From contig JAGRBY010000264.1 in assembly GCA_020433835.1 (NCBI GenBank), forward strand, positions 1 to 9,240: a DNA stretch of 9,240 bases, in the 5' to 3' direction. Below the pieces are notes generated by a model. That model had not been told where the DNA came from. It saw only the letters and a list, made by a program, of their open reading frames with translations, and did not search any database. This DNA comes from Anaerolineae bacterium. Its GTDB lineage: Bacteria > Chloroflexota > Anaerolineae > 4572-78 > J111. Both the position numbers and the translations under genes were made by a program. Positions 7,105 to 9,240 of the stretch are shown piece by piece (position 1 is the stretch's first letter; each line of letters begins with the position of its first letter).

Positions 7105-8028
7105 ATGCGGTTTCTTATAACAGGTGGGGCAGGTTTCATTGGCTCTACGCTAGCCAATAATCTTGTGCGTCGAGGACATACCGTACGCGTTCTTGATGAT
7201 CTAAGTGCCGGAGATGCCGGCCGGCTTGACCCTGAGGTGAATTTTACGCGCGGAGATGTTGAGGATAAACCTAAAGTTTGGCGGCTGCTCAATAAAATTG
7301 ATTGTGTTTATCATTTGGCTGCTCGGGTCTCTGTGCCGGAGTCGGTTTTGTATCCGCGTGAATACAACAAAACCAATGTTAGCGGCACGGTGGCCATTAT
7401 GGAAGCCATGCGCGATGCAGGTATCAAACGGGTGGTACTGGCTTCTTCAGGCGCAATTTATGGAGAACAGACGCTTGGTAAAGTTCACGAAACGTTGCTG
7501 CCCCACCCCGATTCGCCGTATGCCGCCAGTAAGTTAGCAGCTGAAAGTTATGTTCAAACCATTGGTGAGTTGTGGAATATTGAAACGGTTTCGCTGCGGA
7601 TTTTTAATTGTTACGGGCCCGGCCAATCGATACCGCCTACTCATCCACCTGTCATCCCCCAATTTATGCGTCAAATTTTAGAAGAAGGCTCACTGGTGGT
7701 TTACGGTAACGGTACGCAAACGCGCGATTTTATCTATGTTGATGATGTCGTTGAGGCGCTTATTGCGGCCGCCACCGCCGATGGTATTAGTCGACAGGTG
7801 ATTAATATTGGTACCGGCGTGGGAACAAACATTAATCAATTAATTCAGTGTATTGAAAGCGTTACGCACAAAAAAGGCAAAATTGTAGTCAGCCCCTCCA
7901 ACTCTGGAGGGGTATCAAATTTAGTGGCGAACACCGATAAAGCACAAAGATTGCTCGATTTCAAAGCAAAAACAACGTTAGAAAAAGGTGTCGCCTTGCT
8001 AAAAAAGCGCGATGCGCATTTTGCATAA
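7105..8028 (+). CDS. NAD-dependent nucleotide-sugar epimerase/dehydratase (GalE-like)
   Basis: This 307-residue extended short-chain dehydrogenase (PF01370) works on UDP- or dTDP-activated sugars, most likely as a 4-epimerase supplying surface polysaccharide. The Rossmann motif GGAGFIG is at 7-13, with Asp31 after the second strand for NAD ribose. DVED (51-54) and HLAA (70-73) follow. The catalytic set is Ser114/Ser115 in SSGAIYG (114-120) and YAASK with Tyr139 and Lys143. RIFNCYGPGQ (165-174), TRDFIYVDDV (206-215) and NIGTG (234-238) are the usual substrate-domain marks. The length is normal. ATG 7105 has AAGGG six bases upstream. The gene ends one base before the stop of the converging metallopeptidase gene. 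It could instead be a UDP-glucuronate or GDP-sugar epimerase; the exact substrate is not determinable here. Confidence 0.92.
   Translation: MRFLITGGAGFIGSTLANNLVRRGHTVRVLDDLSAGDAGRLDPEVNFTRGDVEDKPKVWRLLNKIDCVYHLAARVSVPESVLYPREYNKTNVSGTVAIMEAMRDAGIKRVVLASSGAIYGEQTLGKVHETLLPHPDSPYAASKLAAESYVQTIGELWNIETVSLRIFNCYGPGQSIPPTHPPVIPQFMRQILEEGSLVVYGNGTQTRDFIYVDDVVEALIAAATADGISRQVINIGTGVGTNINQLIQCIESVTHKKGKIVVSPSNSGGVSNLVANTDKAQRLLDFKAKTTLEKGVALLKKRDAHFA
8001..8022 (-). terminator. Possible weak terminator for the metallopeptidase gene
   Basis: On the minus strand GCGC-ATC-GCGC is followed by six T (8001-8006), with flanking A residues (8019-8022 on this strand) that could extend the stem past one mismatch. 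It lies 8 bases beyond the stop at 8030, inside the last codons of the epimerase gene. The stem is short. Confidence 0.4.
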
Positions 8029-8029
8029 C

Positions 8030-8524
8030 TCAGTCATCTAACTGCTCCAGGCCAACAGCCATAAGATACCCTCTGGCCCGTTCTGTTTTGGGATAACGAT
8101 TAACCAGTTTCCAAAACCTGGGGCCATGATTAGCCTCTAACAGATGCGCCAACTCATGAACGATAACATAATCTCGCACAAACGCCGGCATATTCGCTAA
8201 CCGGTGTGAGAGACGAATGGTTTTCGCCACTGGGGTGCAACTGCCAAACCGACTCTTTTGATTGGTTACCCAGGCAATAGAGTTCCACTTTAGTTTGCCG
8301 TCAAAATATTGCCGGTTTAGCTCTTGAGCCCGACGGTGAAGTGCCTCGTCGTCGAGGTCTGCTTTGGTTTGTTTCTTTTGCCAACGTTCTTGCAAATTTT
8401 CGATAATAGGTTGGAGTTCTTGCTCGGTTATGTCTGCCGGAGCTTGTACAACAAATACCCCGTCGACTTCACGAGCGCTTACTGTTTTCTTACGCTTTTT
8501 ACTGCGAACAACTTCTATTTCCAT
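8030..8524 (-). CDS. Short YgjP/WLM-type (DUF45) zinc metallopeptidase-like protein
   Basis: This 164-residue protein belongs to the YgjP/SprT-like metallopeptidase group (PF01863). The zinc motif is HELAH (123-127, with His123, Glu124, His127), and His133 in ANHGPRFW is the probable third ligand. SRFGSC (91-96), conserved in the family, precedes it. The N-terminus (VRSKKRKKTVSAREVDGVFVVQAP) matches the usual first strand pair. Full YgjP-like proteins are near 230 residues; here the middle beta region (the LGRxYxL part) is missing, giving a compact version. No signal peptide is present, so it is probably cytoplasmic. The physiological substrate is unknown. No Shine-Dalgarno precedes ATG 8524. 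A good promoter overlapped by a 42-bp palindrome lies about 110 bases upstream, which suggests regulated expression. Confidence 0.85.
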   Translation of the reverse strand: MEIEVVRSKKRKKTVSAREVDGVFVVQAPADITEQELQPIIENLQERWQKKQTKADLDDEALHRRAQELNRQYFDGKLKWNSIAWVTNQKSRFGSCTPVAKTIRLSHRLANMPAFVRDYVIVHELAHLLEANHGPRFWKLVNRYPKTERARGYLMAVGLEQLDD

Positions 8525-8533
8525 AGTTAAAAA

Positions 8534-8539
8534 TTTATA
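8534..8539 (-). promoter_or_regulatory. Possible second, near-leaderless -10 box
   Basis: TATAAA on the minus strand ends 9 bases before ATG 8524. If used, it would give a transcript with a leader of about 0-3 bases, consistent with the lack of a Shine-Dalgarno. No matching -35 is visible. Confidence 0.25.
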
Positions 8540-8578
8540 GGTTTGGCAACGATGCCATACTAAGTTTATTAAGTTTTT

Positions 8579-8636
8579 CCCAATTTAACCCAACTTATCC
8601 CAAATATATCCCAAATTAATTTGGGATATATTTGGG
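8579..8636. repeat. Helically phased CCCAA/TTGGG repeats
   Basis: CCCAA occurs at 8579, 8589, 8599 and 8610, that is at 10, 10 and 11 base steps. Two inverted copies TTGGG lie at 8621-8625 and 8632-8636. The inner four carry the longer form CCCAAAT/ATTTGGG. Spacing near one helical turn puts the direct copies on one DNA face. Confidence 0.85.
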
Positions 8637-8638
8637 AT
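8597..8638. repeat. Perfect 42-bp palindrome, probable operator
   Basis: The 21 bases 8597-8617 are the exact reverse complement of 8618-8638. Each arm holds two CCCAAAT units 11 bases apart. The right arm overlaps the -10 box (8637-8642, minus strand) and the predicted start near 8630. No T-run follows on either strand, so a terminator role is less likely than a repressor or other protein binding site. Confidence 0.85.
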
Positions 8639-8665
8639 TATAACAGATTTTTTGGATTAAGTCAG
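8637..8665 (-). promoter_or_regulatory. Promoter of the metallopeptidase gene, overlapping the palindrome
   Basis: On the minus strand CTGACT (8660-8665, 4 of 6) is 17 bases from a perfect TATAAT (8637-8642), which has the extended TG at 8644-8645. The start would be near 8630, giving a leader of about 105 bases. The -35 lies immediately beside the stop codon of the upstream thymidylyltransferase gene. Confidence 0.7.
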
Positions 8666-8666
8666 A

Positions 8667-9240
8667 TTATTGACCTGCGTCGCCCAACAATCCAACATTT
8701 GAAAAGTCGCCTAACGTAAATTTGTAGGCTTGAGGGCGAATGGGTGAGCGGTGCAGCGTAACGTTTCGCCCGATCAAACTGTCTTCTATGCGGCGATTGA
8801 TATTGCGGATTTGGCTGTTTTCTAACACAATTGAACGCGAAATTTCCGCATTTTCAACAATGCAATGGTGGTAAATACTGGTAAATGGCCCAACGTAGGC
8901 GTTAATCAGGCGCGTATCTCGGCCGATGATGGCCGGACCACGTACTACGCTGTTGATGACTTCAGCCCCTTGCTCAATCGTTACTCGGCTGTCTACCTCA
9001 CTATCCCGATCAACATAACCACCAATAGTAGGCGTTAATTCTTCTAGCACCAAGCTGTTGGCTTCCAGCATATCACCCGGTCGGCCGGTATCGATCCACC
9101 AGCCCCGGTGGATATACGGGTGAACATTATATCCTTTGTCAGCCAACCATTGAATGGCATCGGTAATTTCAAGCTCACCACGCCAGCTTGGGTTGATGGC
9201 TTTAACGGCTTCAAATACATGATAATCGAACATGTAAATG
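8667..9240 (-). CDS. rmlA: Glucose-1-phosphate thymidylyltransferase, long type, C-terminal part
   Basis: The visible 190 residues are the C-terminal part of an RmlA-long/StrD-type sugar-nucleotidyltransferase, which makes dTDP-glucose from glucose-1-phosphate and dTTP in the first step towards dTDP-rhamnose and related sugars. The end of the catalytic domain is clear from NPSWRGELEITDAIQWL and GWWIDTGRPGDMLEAN, whose Asp is in the metal/sugar-phosphate region of the family. After it comes a left-handed beta-helix of hexapeptide-like turns (VTIEQGAEVINSVVRGPAII, IVENAEISRSIVLENSQI), which distinguishes the long type from the short RmlA. The full family length is about 355 residues, so the N-terminal nucleotide-binding half lies beyond the right edge. 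The internal ATG at 9231-9233 is not the start, because the frame stays open to the window end. It shares the sugar-nucleotide theme with the epimerase gene. Confidence 0.9.
   Translation of the reverse strand, partial: IYMFDYHVFEAVKAINPSWRGELEITDAIQWLADKGYNVHPYIHRGWWIDTGRPGDMLEANSLVLEELTPTIGGYVDRDSEVDSRVTIEQGAEVINSVVRGPAIIGRDTRLINAYVGPFTSIYHHCIVENAEISRSIVLENSQIRNINRRIEDSLIGRNVTLHRSPIRPQAYKFTLGDFSNVGLLGDAGQ

Noticed and set aside
8579..8638. CRISPR-like or satellite array
   Set aside because: The repeat units are 5-7 bases with no spacers; the arrangement is a symmetric palindrome with phased half-sites.
8597..8638. Palindrome as intrinsic terminator of the thymidylyltransferase gene
   Set aside because: The stem is AT-rich and no T-run follows it on the minus strand; the promoter overlap is a better explanation, although transcript end data are lacking.

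Overview
The window looks like ordinary chromosomal DNA from a free-living bacterium, most likely a member of the Chloroflexota (Anaerolineae-like). That placement is an inference from gene content: a cvpA-mutS2 pair, a bactofilin, a ComEA of the SLBB plus helix-hairpin-helix type, an archaeal-like Gpt-type phosphoribosyltransferase and a long-type RmlA. No 16S gene or other decisive marker is present. There are nine genes and no sign of rRNA, tRNA, CRISPR, phage or insertion sequences.

Layout. The left part (1-3708) reads leftwards. A bactofilin gene has its own strong promoter and an intrinsic terminator. It is followed by a two-gene unit, cvpA then mutS2, 13 bases apart, and mutS2 runs off the left edge inside its C-terminal Smr domain. 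The middle (3830-8028) reads rightwards. First comes an exported serine hydrolase of the class C beta-lactamase fold with a LysM-like N-terminal domain, then comEA with its own promoter and terminator, then a Gpt-like phosphoribosyltransferase and an NAD-dependent sugar-nucleotide epimerase that are probably co-transcribed. The right part (8030-9240) reads leftwards again. It holds a short YgjP/WLM-type zinc metallopeptidase gene, which converges on the epimerase gene with one base between the stop codons, and the C-terminal half of a glucose-1-phosphate thymidylyltransferase that enters from the right edge.

How the genes fit together. MutS2 (DNA branch processing, ribosome rescue) and CvpA (membrane protein) are a conserved neighbour pair. 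ComEA is the DNA receptor of natural transformation. The epimerase and the thymidylyltransferase both act on nucleotide sugars for cell-surface polysaccharide, and the bactofilin and the exported hydrolase may also act at the envelope; that link is inference.

The most unusual signal is not a gene. A perfect 42-bp palindrome (8597-8638) is made of four CCCAAAT/ATTTGGG units. It overlaps the -10 box and presumed start of a good extended -10 promoter upstream of the metallopeptidase gene, with further CCCAA units continuing at 10-bp spacing. It looks like a multi-site operator. I did not find a clear new multi-gene system in this window.
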